NCBI GenBank assembly: GCA_946478865.1 | Contig: CAMLDO010000018.1 | Location: forward strand, 1-41,712 | From: an uncultured Methylobacillus sp. | GTDB lineage: Bacteria; Pseudomonadota; Gammaproteobacteria; Burkholderiales; Methylophilaceae | DNA length: 41,712 bases | Direction of reading: 5' to 3' | In this document: piece by piece, positions 11,058 through 21,109 of the stretch | How the letters are laid out: the number at the start of each line of letters is the position of its first letter | Position numbering within the stretch: the first letter of the stretch is position 1 | Notes under the pieces: model-generated | Seen by the model: only the letters and a program-made list of their open reading frames with translations | Databases searched by the model: none | What the model was told of the DNA's origin: nothing | Translations under genes and position numbers: made by a program

Positions 11058-11965
11058 TCCGCCAGCAGCTTGCCCAACATAAACTCGCCTTTGCCCTGGT
11101 CATGAATCGTCTGCGCCGGGCGCCATTTGCCTGGCTTACGATGATCGCCGTCATCGGCGTCACGCTCTCGCTTCCGGCAATACTGTATGTCGCCCTGGAT
11201 AACCTCGAGCGCCTCGCTGGCGGATTCCAGACAGCCCCACAGATCAGCCTGTTCATGGCACTGGAAACCTCTGATGATCAGGCCAAGGAAGTCGAAGGCC
11301 AGCTGAAGAAACACGAAGGCGTGGCTTCATACCGTTTCGTCGCTCGCGACGAAGCCTGGAAAACCATGCAGGCCAATACTGGCCTCACGGACGCCGCCCT
11401 GGGCATGGAAAAGAATCCCTTGCCCGATGCCTTCATCATCGAAACGAAAGATCGCGACCCCGCGGCACTCGAAGCCATACAGCAAGAAATGCAGCAATGG
11501 CCCGGCGTGGAACGCGCCCAGCTTGACTCCGCCTGGGTCAAGCGCTTGCATGGCCTGCTGGCGCTTGGTGACAAGCTGGTCGTAATAATCGCCGCGCTGC
11601 TCGGGTTTGCTCTTCTGATCATTACCGGCAACAGCATTCGCCTGCAAATCGCCACCCAGCGCGAAGAAATAGAATTGAGCCGTCTCATCGGCGCCACCGA
11701 TCGCTTTATCCGCCGCCCTTTTCTCTATGCGGGCATGCTGTATGGCGTGGGCGGGGGGCTGGCCGCGCTGCTGATCCTGTCCGCAGCCACATGGCTTTTC
11801 AACGCCTCCGTCGCAGAAATTGCTGCCTTGTACGCTTCCGATTTCCGCATCGTCGTGCCATTAGCCGACCTTGCGCTGACACTGGTGGGAGGCTCGGCCA
11901 TCCTGGGCTGGCTCGCCTCTTACTTTGCTGTCAATCGCGCGCTTGCCGATATCGAAAACTATTAA
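11054..11965 (+). CDS. ftsX: Cell division protein FtsX
   Basis: A 303-residue inner-membrane permease-like partner of FtsE with the expected four helices: one at about 34-55, and three in the C-terminal half (about 172-195, 225-245 and 270-292). The periplasmic loop between helices 1 and 2 is the part that contacts EnvC-type hydrolase activators. The ATREEIELSRLIGATDRFI motif in the cytoplasmic loop is the FtsX signature. Its start overlaps the ftsE stop by four bases. Confidence 0.97.
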   Translation: MIRQQLAQHKLAFALVMNRLRRAPFAWLTMIAVIGVTLSLPAILYVALDNLERLAGGFQTAPQISLFMALETSDDQAKEVEGQLKKHEGVASYRFVARDEAWKTMQANTGLTDAALGMEKNPLPDAFIIETKDRDPAALEAIQQEMQQWPGVERAQLDSAWVKRLHGLLALGDKLVVIIAALLGFALLIITGNSIRLQIATQREEIELSRLIGATDRFIRRPFLYAGMLYGVGGGLAALLILSAATWLFNASVAEIAALYASDFRIVVPLADLALTLVGGSAILGWLASYFAVNRALADIENY

Positions 11966-12017
11966 GCTCGCCGTCTCTCTCACATATTTCAGCTTAGTTT
12001 CCCGAAACTTTTCATGA

Positions 12018-12044
12018 CTAGCACTCTCAAATGGTGAGTGCTAA
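12018..12044 (+). promoter_or_regulatory. CIRCE element (HrcA operator) upstream of rpoH
   Basis: CTAGCACTC, nine bases, GAGTGCTAA: this matches the CIRCE consensus TTAGCACTC-N9-GAGTGCTAA at 17 of 18 arm positions. The core arms TAGCACTC/GAGTGCTA are perfectly inverted. CIRCE is the operator of the heat-shock repressor HrcA. A TAAAAT hexamer at 12042-12047 overlaps the right arm and is a plausible -10, placing the operator over the promoter. The rpoH ATG is 31 bases downstream of the element. Confidence 0.93.
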
Positions 12045-12074
12045 AATGAACTCGTACCCGGGAGGTAAAACGCA

Positions 12075-12932
<858 letters not shown>

Positions 12933-12950
12933 GCGGTCACCGCTCTAAAT

Positions 12951-12978
12951 AAAAAAGGCTGCGATTGCAGCCTTTTTT
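12951..12978. terminator. Bidirectional terminator between rpoH and the ccoS cluster
   Basis: AAAAAAGGCTGC, loop GATT, GCAGCCTTTTTT: a perfect 12-bp stem with T6 on both strands, between converging rpoH and the 31-codon gene. Confidence 0.94.
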
Positions 12979-13005
12979 ATTCTTGATACCTCTTGTGCCT
13001 GTCGA

Positions 13006-13101
13006 TTAGGCCAGGATCACGGAGAAGAAAGCGATCCACGACCAGACGATCAGCGACACGATCACGGTCATCGGCAGGTTTTCCCAGGAAAACATTTGCA
13101 T
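13006..13101 (-). CDS. Tiny single-span membrane protein (31 aa) downstream of ccoS
   Basis: A 31-codon frame, 29 bases after ccoS and ending just before the bidirectional terminator, so it fits as the last gene of the dynamin-ccoS transcript. The product has a short start (MQMFSWENLPM) and one hydrophobic, tryptophan-containing helix to the C-terminus. An inner ATG two codons in is possible. The ribosome binding site is weak (GAG about 4 bases upstream). Position next to ccoS suggests a link with cbb3 oxidase, whose small subunits are of this size, but I do not recognise it and this is inference. Confidence 0.6.
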   Translation of the reverse strand: MQMFSWENLPMTVIVSLIVWSWIAFFSVILA

Positions 13102-13130
13102 TTCTCAAGCCCCTACGCTAATTAAAGATA

Positions 13131-13337
13131 TTACTGTCTTATTTTATTCGCTTCATCTTCCGATTTCAAGCGATTATTGAAGGGGATGAGCGGATCGTCG
13201 TCATCCATGAGGATGCGCTGTGCCGGGCCTTCGAGATCGTCGAACTGGCCGGATTTGATTGCCCAGAGCACCCCGACCGCCGCCACGCCGACAAAGACCA
13301 GCGTCAACGCGAACAGGAACAGCAGGTTTTCACTCAT
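13131..13337 (-). CDS. ccoS: cbb3-type cytochrome oxidase assembly protein CcoS
   Basis: A 68-residue CcoS, a small inner-membrane protein needed to put cofactors into cbb3 cytochrome oxidase. It has one N-terminal helix (about 5-27) and then the family signature SGQFDDLEGPAQRIL followed by acidic residues. Normally it sits with ccoG/H/I; none of these is in the window. Its ATG overlaps the stop of the dynamin-like gene by four bases, so the two are translationally coupled, which is unusual. Confidence 0.93.
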   Translation of the reverse strand: MSENLLFLFALTLVFVGVAAVGVLWAIKSGQFDDLEGPAQRILMDDDDPLIPFNNRLKSEDEANKIRQ

Positions 13338-15298
13338 GCCGCCAATACCTCCGGCGCAGGATGATCCTCATAGGTGAGCGCATTGCCGATATGCTGGCGC
13401 AACACCTTGAGATCGGCCATCTGATTGCGGATAGACTGCTCGAAGCTTTCCAGTTCGGCGATACGGTCTTCCAGCGAGTCGGTCGCCTTGTAAATGCGCT
13501 TGATACTCTCCATGCGGCGACGCAACTGCAGTTGCTGTTCGCGAATTTGCGACTCCATTGGCGCCATCACAGCCTTGAGCCAGTTCTCGACATCGCGATT
13601 GGCGATTTCGTAAACGTTCACCACGCGATTCGCCACTGTTTCGAAAAACTTGGTGGTCAGCGTCATTTTCTCATTCACGATCATGTTGATGGCCGTGTCG
13701 AACTGCTCCTTGTAGGCACGCTCCAGCTTGTTCAGCTCCTTCTGATAGCGCGCTGTGGAGAAGCCTGGAGCATTGATCGGCGTCGTACCGTGCTCCTGCG
13801 CATACTTCTGATACATCGCGTCCATCATGGTCTTGATTTCGCCAATCTGCCGCTCGGAGCTGACCATGCGCTCGACGATATCCTTGAAAAATCCATCCAT
13901 GGCAGCGCGCATGGTCTTGGTGAAATTGGCGGCCACCATGGCGTGTCGGGTTTTGGCCACTTCCATGCGCAAACGTTCCATGCCGAGATAGGCAAAAAGC
14001 GTATTGGTGTGCTGCGAAAATACGCTGCGCAGCGCCTGGAACCGCTGCAGGCCGCGCTCGAAGTTTTCCTTGTCGGCCTTGACCTTGTTCATCATGTGCT
14101 CGACCACATCGGCATTCTTGCCGCGCAGGCCCTTGAGCTCTTCCAGCTGATCCGACAGGCCTTGCAATCGCGACTCCAGAATCAAACCGGAATTGGCGAT
14201 CAGGTCTTCGATCTCGCTTTCAGTATTGTCGCGGACGATCTCCTTCTTGGAAGGAATAAGCTCACCGGAAAGCGCTTTCTGCAATTCGGGTAGCCGGCTC
14301 TTGACCAGCAAGGCTTCGTCCTCGTTGATCTTGGCCAGCAAGCCTTTTTGCGCGGATACCGGGAAAATCTGGCTGGGATCGAGATCGAGCAACTCGGCGC
14401 TCACCTTGATCTGCTTGGCGATTTCCTTTTCAACGTCGCGTTCGCTTTTGAGTTCGTCCCACAGGCCGTCAATCTTGTTCAGCACGGCCATACGGCCCTT
14501 CTGCTTCCAACGCGCGCCGCTGATGTACTGGCGCCACACGTCGCTCTCGGACTTGGTAACGCCGGTATCGGCTGCGAGGATGAACAGCACCGCATGCGCA
14601 TTCGGCAGCATGTTGAGCGTGAGTTCGGGTTCGGTACCGATCGCATTGAGGCCCGGCGTATCAAGGATCACCAGCCCCTGCTCCAGCAAGGGATGCGGGA
14701 AGTTGATAACGGCATAGCGCCAGCATGGGATGTCGATGGAACCGTCATCATTGAGGTTCATCGCATCGTCCGGATTATTCGGATCGTACAGCTCGTAGCG
14801 CTGCGCTTCCTCCACGGTCACGCGCTTGGTACGACTGACCTCCTTGAACGCATTGATCATGCTGTCGCTGGAATTCACGTCGAACTCGAACACGGTCCAC
14901 TCGTCGGGGAAACGCTTGTATTCGGTGGTGGTGGTATCGGTATCGCGCGTCTCGATCGGCAGCAGGCGCAGCGAGGTGGGGCGCGAAGGATCGTACAGCA
15001 GCTCGGTCGGACACATCGTGGTCCGGCCCGCGCTCGAAGGCAGCAAACGCTGCCCGTAGTCGGCGAAGAAGATCGCATTGATCAGTTCTGACTTGCCGCG
15101 CGAGAACTCGGCGACGAACGCCACGTTCAGCTTGTCCTCGTGCAGGCGATCGAGTAGATGCTGGATACGCAGATCGACCTGCGCGTCGTTCAATTCCTGT
15201 TCGATGAGCCAGCTGCGGTAATCGCAGATGGTGTCGATCAGGGCCTTGCGCCAAGCACTGTAAGCAGCAAACTGATCGGCAAGCTTGTTTTCAACCAT
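13334..15298 (-). CDS. Bacterial dynamin-like GTPase
   Basis: A 654-residue dynamin-family protein. The P-loop is EFSRGKS (64-70; the usual first Gly is Ala). Switch/G2 region threonines follow, and G3 DTPGL (near 218) and G4 NKID (near 273) are clear. The rest is long helical/coiled-coil stalk, with heptad-like stretches at about 360-420 and 560-640. No classic transmembrane hairpin is evident, so membrane contact may come from the stalk tip. Such GTPases remodel or guard membranes. It is directly coupled to ccoS; a role in membrane organisation around oxidase assembly is inference. Confidence 0.9.
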   Translation of the reverse strand: MVENKLADQFAAYSAWRKALIDTICDYRSWLIEQELNDAQVDLRIQHLLDRLHEDKLNVAFVAEFSRGKSELINAIFFADYGQRLLPSSAGRTTMCPTELLYDPSRPTSLRLLPIETRDTDTTTTEYKRFPDEWTVFEFDVNSSDSMINAFKEVSRTKRVTVEEAQRYELYDPNNPDDAMNLNDDGSIDIPCWRYAVINFPHPLLEQGLVILDTPGLNAIGTEPELTLNMLPNAHAVLFILAADTGVTKSESDVWRQYISGARWKQKGRMAVLNKIDGLWDELKSERDVEKEIAKQIKVSAELLDLDPSQIFPVSAQKGLLAKINEDEALLVKSRLPELQKALSGELIPSKKEIVRDNTESEIEDLIANSGLILESRLQGLSDQLEELKGLRGKNADVVEHMMNKVKADKENFERGLQRFQALRSVFSQHTNTLFAYLGMERLRMEVAKTRHAMVAANFTKTMRAAMDGFFKDIVERMVSSERQIGEIKTMMDAMYQKYAQEHGTTPINAPGFSTARYQKELNKLERAYKEQFDTAINMIVNEKMTLTTKFFETVANRVVNVYEIANRDVENWLKAVMAPMESQIREQQLQLRRRMESIKRIYKATDSLEDRIAELESFEQSIRNQMADLKVLRQHIGNALTYEDHPAPEVLAA

Positions 15299-15458
15299 GG
15301 ATGTTCTCGCCTAAATACCCCTGCGCTACTCTAGCATGATTCATTAATTAATCAAAAAATCAGGCGCGTAAGCACATTGCTGCATGCACAACGCGAACTG
15401 CCGTGCCTAGCGGTTTCTGCTATCATTCCCGCTCTGATCTTTTCCCTGTTACAGACCC

Positions 15459-15833
15459 ATGAGCGGCCTCACTCCCAGCACGCCACGTCCTACCGACATC
15501 CGTCTGCATCAAGTCTCGCGCAAGCTGGAAATTGTCTTTGACGATGGCTCCAATTTTCAGCTGCCCTGCGAATTCCTGCGCGTCTACTCCCCTTCTGCCG
15601 AAGTCCGGGGGCACGGCCCCGGTCAGGAGGTGCTCCAGGTAGGCAAGGAAGACGTGAATATCGTCGGAATCGAACCGGTCGGGCAATACGCGTTAAAGCT
15701 GACGTTCTCGGACGGACACGACACCGGACTCTACTCCTGGGATTATCTTTACGATCTCGGCATTCGGCAGGATGAGTTGTGGCAGAGCTATCTCGATCGA
15801 TTAGCGGCCGCAGGCCAGACACGCAAAGGATAG
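15459..15833 (+). CDS. DUF971 protein (gamma-butyrobetaine hydroxylase-like N-terminal domain)
   Basis: A 124-residue stand-alone DUF971 domain, with the typical [17 protein letters not shown] start, [17 protein letters not shown] centre and [16 protein letters not shown] end (here [12 protein letters not shown]). This fold occurs as the N-terminal part of gamma-butyrobetaine hydroxylases, but the catalytic domain is absent. It lies two bases upstream of ubiE, a conserved pairing in Betaproteobacteria; the function is not established. A weak promoter (TATCAT at 15421-15426, CTGCCG at 15398) may precede it. Confidence 0.93.
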   Translation: MSGLTPSTPRPTDIRLHQVSRKLEIVFDDGSNFQLPCEFLRVYSPSAEVRGHGPGQEVLQVGKEDVNIVGIEPVGQYALKLTFSDGHDTGLYSWDYLYDLGIRQDELWQSYLDRLAAAGQTRKG

Positions 15834-15835
15834 GC

Positions 15836-16573
15836 ATGGACGAAAACACCACGCATTTCGGCTTCAAGACGGTCGCCGAATCGGAAAAGGCGCGCAAGGT
15901 GGGCGAAGTCTTCCACTCCGTGGCCAGCCGCTACGATCTCATGAACGATGTCATGTCCGCCGGGCTGCATCGGCTGTGGAAGCGATTCACGATTGAATCC
16001 AGCGGCGTGCTGCCGGGCAACCGCGTCCTGGACATCGCGGGCGGCAGCGGCGATCTGTCGCGCCTGTTTGCGAAAAAGGTCGGCAAGCTGGGGCAGGTGA
16101 TCCTCACCGACATCAATGCCTCCATGCTCGCCGTCGGCCGCGACCGCATGCTGGACGAGGGGCTCGCCGTACCTGCTGCTCAATGCGACGCGGAAAAGCT
16201 GCCGTTCCCGGACAATTATTTCGACTGCGTATCGGTCGCGTTCGGGCTGCGCAACATGACGCACAAGGATCGTGCGCTCAAGGAAATGTACCGCGTCATC
16301 AAACCCGGCGGTCGATTGCTGGTGCTTGAATTCTCGCAAGTGTGGAAACCGTTGCAGCCCGCGTATGACACCTATTCCTTCAAGCTGCTGCCCGTGATGG
16401 GCAAGCTGCTCGCAAACGACGCCGAGAGTTATCGCTATCTCGCCGAATCGATCCGCATGCACCCGGATCAGGAAACGCTGAAGCAGATGATGCAGGAGGC
16501 CGGCTTCGACAAGGTCGACTATCACAACCTGACCGCCGGCGTGGTCGCGCTGCACAAAGGCTTCAAATATTGA
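15836..16573 (+). CDS. ubiE: Ubiquinone/menaquinone C-methyltransferase UbiE
   Basis: A 245-residue SAM-dependent methyltransferase for the C-methylation step of ubiquinone (and menaquinone) synthesis. Motif I is [10 protein letters not shown], followed by TDINASML, the UbiE signature [11 protein letters not shown], and the C-terminal [15 protein letters not shown]. The ATG at 15836, two bases after the DUF971 stop and preceded by AAAGGA, matches the family N-terminus better than an upstream in-frame ATG inside DUF971. Its TGA overlaps the TTG start of ubiJ. Confidence 0.98.
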   Translation: MDENTTHFGFKTVAESEKARKVGEVFHSVASRYDLMNDVMSAGLHRLWKRFTIESSGVLPGNRVLDIAGGSGDLSRLFAKKVGKLGQVILTDINASMLAVGRDRMLDEGLAVPAAQCDAEKLPFPDNYFDCVSVAFGLRNMTHKDRALKEMYRVIKPGGRLLVLEFSQVWKPLQPAYDTYSFKLLPVMGKLLANDAESYRYLAESIRMHPDQETLKQMMQEAGFDKVDYHNLTAGVVALHKGFKY

Positions 16574-17139
16574 AGCCGACTGCTGACGTACTGAATCACC
16601 TTCTGCGACAGAACAGCTGGGCTGGCGAACAGTTGCGGCCGTTTGCCGGGAAAACCGTACGCATATCCATCTCTCCTTTTTCCTCCACGTTGCGAATCGA
16701 GCCGAGTGGCGAGTTTTCCCCGGCACTCGATCAGACTCTCATCGAGGCTGAAATCGCGCTGAGTCCGGGCACCGCCTTGCGCGCATTGTTTGATCCGGAA
16801 ACAGCGGCTTCTTCCGCTGTCTTGAATGGCGATCCAGAGCTGGGCGCTGCCGTGGGCAAGGTTCTGCGCAAGCTGCGCTGGGATGCCGAAGCAGACCTCA
16901 GCCGCATCGTCGGCGATATTCCGGCACATGAACTTTCCAAAGCCGGGGCCCATGTGCGACAGGAATTGGGACGCCAGGCGCTCGCACTGGCCGGCATGTT
17001 TTCCGAATACTGGCTGGAAGAGCAGCCGCAAATTGCAAAACAGCGTCATCTGGAACAGTTTGCGCATGATGTGGATGCGCTGCGCGATGATGCCGAACGC
17101 CTCGCGAAACGCCTCGAACGGCTGGAGAAGAAGTCCTGA
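16570..17139 (+). CDS. ubiJ: Ubiquinone biosynthesis accessory factor UbiJ (SCP2 domain)
   Basis: A 189-residue UbiJ-type protein with an SCP2/sterol-carrier domain in the N-terminal two thirds and a coiled-coil C-terminus (about 150-189, heptads ending [16 protein letters not shown]). UbiJ binds lipophilic ubiquinone intermediates and scaffolds the Ubi hydroxylase/methylase complex. The start is TTG at 16570, overlapping the ubiE stop (TTGA); no other start preserves the conserved N-terminal helix. It sits between ubiE and ubiB, as in E. coli. Confidence 0.93.
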   Translation: MKPTADVLNHLLRQNSWAGEQLRPFAGKTVRISISPFSSTLRIEPSGEFSPALDQTLIEAEIALSPGTALRALFDPETAASSAVLNGDPELGAAVGKVLRKLRWDAEADLSRIVGDIPAHELSKAGAHVRQELGRQALALAGMFSEYWLEEQPQIAKQRHLEQFAHDVDALRDDAERLAKRLERLEKKS

Positions 17140-18674
17140 TGCGTTTCTTCCGCCTGTTCCGCATTCTGTCCGTCGGCTTGCGTTTCGGCCTGGACGAATT
17201 CTTTCTCGGCCACGCCCGCCTGAAACCGCTGCAATCTCCCATCCGGCGCGTGTTGTTCTGGCGGCGTTTCGATCTGCCTCGCGGCGTCCGTCTGCGTCTT
17301 GCGTTGGAGACGCTCGGCCCGATTTTCGTCAAGTTCGGGCAGATGCTGTCCACCCGTCGCGACCTGATTCCGCTCGATATCGCCGATGAGTTGGCAAAGC
17401 TGCAGGATAACGTGCCGCCCTTCCCCGCCGAACAGGTACAGGCGGTATTACTCGAAGCCTACGGACCGGACGCGTCGGCAGTCTTTGCGGAATTCGACCC
17501 CACCCCGGTCGCCAGCGCCTCGGTCGCGCAGGTGCACTTCGCCACATTGCCGAGCGGTCAGCCGGTCGCGGTCAAGATATTGCGACCGGGTATTACCAGC
17601 GTCATCGTCAAGGATCTCGCGTTGCTGGATATCGCGGCGATGCTGCTGGAAAAACTCTGGGCCGACGGCAAGCGGCTGCGCCCGCGGGAAGTGGTCGCGG
17701 AATTCGGCCGGCATCTGCACAACGAACTCGACCTCATGCTGGAAGCCGCGAACTGCAGCCAGTTGCGCCGCAACTTCGCGGACGGCCGCCTGCTGCTTGT
17801 GCCGGAAGTGTATTGGGACGCTTGCCGCGAGCAGGCGATGGTGATGGAACGCATGTCGGGCACGCCGATCAGTCAGGTCGCGCGGCTGCGCGAACTCGGC
17901 GTTGACATCCCGCAACTTGCACGCAATGGTGTCGAGATTTTCTTCACCCAGGTATTCCGCGACAGTTTCTTCCATGCGGACATGCACCCCGGCAATATCC
18001 TCGTCGCCGACGACAGCCGCTACATCGCGCTGGATTTCGGCATCATGGGCACACTGAGCGATACCGACAAGCAATACCTCGCACGCAACTTTCTCGCCTT
18101 TTTCCGCCGCGACTACCGCGAAGTGGCACGCGCCCACATCGAATCCGGCTGGGCACCCAAGGATACGCCGCAGGACGAGTTCGAGACTGCGATCCGCGCC
18201 GTATGCGAGCCCATCTTCGACAAGCCGCTCAAGGACATTTCCTTCGGCCGCGTGCTGCTGCGCCTGTTCCAGACTTCGCGCCGTTTCGGCGTGGTGATCC
18301 AGCCGCAACTGGTCATGCTGCAGAAAACGCTGCTGAACATCGAAGGGCTGGGGCGCGAACTCGATCCCGAGCTGGATTTGTGGAAGACGGCCAAACCCTA
18401 TCTGGAACAGTGGATGAGCGAGCAGATGGGCTGGCGCAGCGTCGTGGACAACTTCCGCAATGAAGCGCCACATTGGGGCAAAGTGCTGCCGCAACTGCCG
18501 CGGCTGGTACACGAACACCTGCTGCGCAACGAGTCCGCCAGACTGAACGAACGGCTGGAAGCCCTGGAAAAACAACAGCAGCGCCGCAACACGCTGCTGT
18601 TCTGGGGGACTGCGGCCGTGGTGCTGCTTGCGCTGCTTCAGCTCGGCGGCATTATCCTGCTGTTTGCCAACTAG
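17139..18674 (+). CDS. ubiB: Ubiquinone biosynthesis protein UbiB (atypical kinase)
   Basis: A 511-residue ABC1/UbiB atypical protein-kinase-like ATPase needed for ubiquinone synthesis. The KxGQ-type motif is KFGQMLSTR (about 66-74), the Ala-rich loop is ASASVAQVH, the ion-pair lysine is in AVKILRP, the catalytic loop HADMHPGN and the DFG-like DFGIMG follow. Two C-terminal membrane helices (about 475-510) anchor it to the inner membrane. Its ATG shares one base with the ubiJ stop. It ends three bases short of the convergent HDOD gene stop. Confidence 0.98.
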   Translation: MRFFRLFRILSVGLRFGLDEFFLGHARLKPLQSPIRRVLFWRRFDLPRGVRLRLALETLGPIFVKFGQMLSTRRDLIPLDIADELAKLQDNVPPFPAEQVQAVLLEAYGPDASAVFAEFDPTPVASASVAQVHFATLPSGQPVAVKILRPGITSVIVKDLALLDIAAMLLEKLWADGKRLRPREVVAEFGRHLHNELDLMLEAANCSQLRRNFADGRLLLVPEVYWDACREQAMVMERMSGTPISQVARLRELGVDIPQLARNGVEIFFTQVFRDSFFHADMHPGNILVADDSRYIALDFGIMGTLSDTDKQYLARNFLAFFRRDYREVARAHIESGWAPKDTPQDEFETAIRAVCEPIFDKPLKDISFGRVLLRLFQTSRRFGVVIQPQLVMLQKTLLNIEGLGRELDPELDLWKTAKPYLEQWMSEQMGWRSVVDNFRNEAPHWGKVLPQLPRLVHEHLLRNESARLNERLEALEKQQQRRNTLLFWGTAAVVLLALLQLGGIILLFAN

Positions 18675-19483
18675 ACCGCCCTGACCATTTCCTTCACTTT
18701 TTGCGGATCGATATTGAGCAGCTCGCCGATATCCCGGTAATCGTCGGGCAGTGCGGCGTCGTCCCAGCCATTGGCTGAGTGGCGCGCGAGGTTGAGCGCC
18801 AGCATCACATTGCACACGCGTTCGTTGCCCGATTGCGCGGGATCCATCAATGTCAGCAGCAATTCCGGCAGTTTCCACTCCGTCGCCAGCGCCTGCTGCA
18901 GCTCTATGCCCTTGAATCCCAGCACTTCCTGCTGCACTGCGGCGCTGCGCAATGTCTTGTCTGCGTCGAGCTTGGCGCGAATCTCCAGCATGGGGCCGGG
19001 GTTGAAGCACCACATCACCATTTCCGCGATATAACTCAGTAACGCCGCGATACGCACCTCCTCCGCGTGCAGATCATGCAACAGCAATGCCCAGTCGAAG
19101 GCATAACGCGAAGCACGCTGGGCACGCCGCACAGTGCGCAGCAGTTGGGTCAGCGCTGGCATATGGCCATGCAGGATGTCCTCCACTACCGGCTCGGGAC
19201 GGATTTCGCGGAAAAAAGTGTTGAAGCCCATCATCATGATGGCCTGCTCCACCTGCACCATATCGTGAGTCTGACTGCGGTGTTTGTGGGCCTGCATGTA
19301 GCGCAGCAGCTTGACGGTCATCATCGGGTCGCTGGTCACGAGTAGCGCCAGACTGCGCGCGTTGAGATTGTCCTCGTCGGCATGCATGCGTTCCAATTCC
19401 CTGACGGTGTGCTTCAACACCGGCAATTCGGTCTGGCTAAGCAAGGCCACCCAGCCAGCCAGATCCTGGGGTTGCTGAGACAT
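18671..19483 (-). CDS. HDOD-domain signalling protein
   Basis: A 270-residue single-domain HDOD protein, an HD-related fold without the metal-binding HD pair that is common in bacterial signalling. Recognisable are the [21 protein letters not shown] core, corresponding to the HDOD 'AI..LG...' block, and the [14 protein letters not shown] helix. The start at 19483 has GAGAGGA upstream; a longer frame to 19528 lacks a site. No output or sensor domain is attached, so the pathway is unknown. It is divergent from the symporter gene and converges with ubiB, overlapping it by four bases. Confidence 0.88.
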   Translation of the reverse strand: MSQQPQDLAGWVALLSQTELPVLKHTVRELERMHADEDNLNARSLALLVTSDPMMTVKLLRYMQAHKHRSQTHDMVQVEQAIMMMGFNTFFREIRPEPVVEDILHGHMPALTQLLRTVRRAQRASRYAFDWALLLHDLHAEEVRIAALLSYIAEMVMWCFNPGPMLEIRAKLDADKTLRSAAVQQEVLGFKGIELQQALATEWKLPELLLTLMDPAQSGNERVCNVMLALNLARHSANGWDDAALPDDYRDIGELLNIDPQKVKEMVRAV

Positions 19484-19618
19484 GGTCGAGTCCTCTCGCT
19501 GCGGATGATCGTGAGCGATTGTACCCAAGCGTCACCACCCTGTCATTTGACGGGACGTTTGTTTAGAATACCGGCGCATATCAGGCCAATGCGCCCTATA
19601 TCAAGGGAAGGAAAAATC

Positions 19619-21106
19619 TTGCTACTCTGGTTCGTCATTGCCTACTGGATCATTTCCGTCGGCATCGGTCTGTGGGCCGCCAGTCGCGTCCACACCACCA
19701 AGGACTTCGCCATCGCCGGGCGACACCTGCCCTTTTACATGGTCACCGCCACGGTTTTCGCCACATGGTTTGGCTCTGAAACCGTGCTCGGCATTCCGGC
19801 CACCTTTCTGAGCGAAGGCCTGCACGGCATCGTCGCCGATCCATTCGGTTCGTCGATGTGCTTGATACTCGTTGGCCTGTTCTTCGCCGCTCCGCTCTAT
19901 CGCATGAAGCTGCTCACCATCGGCGATTTCTACAAGAAACGCTATGGCCGCAAGGTAGAAGTGCTGACCACCATCGCCATCGTGATTTCCTATCTGGGCT
20001 GGGTAGGCGCGCAAATCACCGCGCTGGGGCTGGTGTTCAACGTCGTCTCGGGCGGCGAGATCAGCACCACCGCGGGCATGGCGATCGGCGCCGGCACCAT
20101 TCTGATCTACACCATGTTCGGCGGGATGTGGGCCGTGGCAATTACCGACTTCCTGCAGATGATCATCATCGTGCTGGGCATGCTCTACATCGGTAACGAG
20201 GTCAGCGGCATGGTCGGCGGCGTAGGCGCCGTAGTGGAGCATGCAAGCGCCGCCGGAAAATTCGAATTCTGGCCCGCACTGGACCTCAAGGAAATCATCG
20301 CCTTCACCGCGGCCTGGATCACCATGATGTTCGGCTCCATCCCGCAACAGGACGTGTTCCAGCGCGTGCAATCGGCCAAGACCGAAAAAATCGCGGTATG
20401 GGGCTCGGTACTCGGTGGCTGCCTGTATTTCGTGTTCGCCTTCGTACCGATGTTTCTCGCCTATTCCGCCACGCTGATCGACCCCAAGATGGTGGAAAGT
20501 CTCATCGACAAGGACCCGCAGCTGATCCTGCCGCAACTCGTGCTGCAGCATGCGCCCCTGTTCGCACAGGTCATGTTCTTCGGCGCCTTGCTCTCGGCGA
20601 TCAAGAGCTGCGCCTCGGCCACGCTGCTTGCACCCTCGGTCACCTTCAGCGAAAACATTCTGAAGCCTATGGTCGGCCATCGCATGAACGACCGCCAACT
20701 GCTGCGCATGATGCGCATCGTGACGCTGGTGTTTACCGTGCTGGTGACCCTGTATGCGATGAACTCCGAACTGAGCATCTTCCAGATGGTGGAAAACGCT
20801 TATCAGATCACGCTGGTGATGGCGTTCGTACCGCTGGTCTGCGGCGTGTACTGGAAGCGCGCCACTAATCAGGGCGCATTGATGGCGATCTTCTTGGGCC
20901 TCACCACCTGGCTGTCCGTGCTGCTGTTCGGCCCGGAAGATCCCTTCATGCCCGCCCAATTCGCCGGCGTTATCGCCAGCGCGCTGGGCATGGTCATCGG
21001 CTCTCTGCTACCGACCTTCTTCGGTCATGAGGTGCATGTGGAAGCGCCGGGCTACCTGCACGAGCATGCGGCTCATCCGCATGGCCCGCAGCATCACGAA
21101 CATTGA
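19619..21106 (+). CDS. Sodium:solute symporter (SSS family), substrate unknown
   Basis: A 495-residue, about 13-helix sodium:solute symporter. The N-terminal LLWFVIAYW...GIGLWAASRV and KDFAIAGRHLPFYMV regions, the ATWFGSETVLGIPA stretch and the GDFYKKRYGR loop are characteristic. The hydrophilic tail is His-rich (HAAHPHGPQHHEH), possibly metal-binding. The substrate cannot be assigned. I choose the TTG at 19619 because AAGGGAAGGA lies seven bases upstream and the protein then starts at its first helix; an ATG at 19589 would add ten residues but has a poor ribosome site. It converges with mutM with three bases between stops. Confidence 0.92.
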   Translation: MLLWFVIAYWIISVGIGLWAASRVHTTKDFAIAGRHLPFYMVTATVFATWFGSETVLGIPATFLSEGLHGIVADPFGSSMCLILVGLFFAAPLYRMKLLTIGDFYKKRYGRKVEVLTTIAIVISYLGWVGAQITALGLVFNVVSGGEISTTAGMAIGAGTILIYTMFGGMWAVAITDFLQMIIIVLGMLYIGNEVSGMVGGVGAVVEHASAAGKFEFWPALDLKEIIAFTAAWITMMFGSIPQQDVFQRVQSAKTEKIAVWGSVLGGCLYFVFAFVPMFLAYSATLIDPKMVESLIDKDPQLILPQLVLQHAPLFAQVMFFGALLSAIKSCASATLLAPSVTFSENILKPMVGHRMNDRQLLRMMRIVTLVFTVLVTLYAMNSELSIFQMVENAYQITLVMAFVPLVCGVYWKRATNQGALMAIFLGLTTWLSVLLFGPEDPFMPAQFAGVIASALGMVIGSLLPTFFGHEVHVEAPGYLHEHAAHPHGPQHHEH

Positions 21107-21109
21107 TAA

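Noticed and set aside
17448..19013. 521-residue minus-strand frame opposite ubiB
   Set aside because: Shadow crossing ubiB and the HDOD gene; no motif or start signal.
19547..19569. TTGACG and TAGAAT upstream of the symporter as a promoter
   Set aside because: Spacer is only 11 bases, too short for sigma70.
19622..20959. 445-residue minus-strand frame opposite the symporter
   Set aside because: Polar His/Asp/Gly-rich complement of membrane helices.
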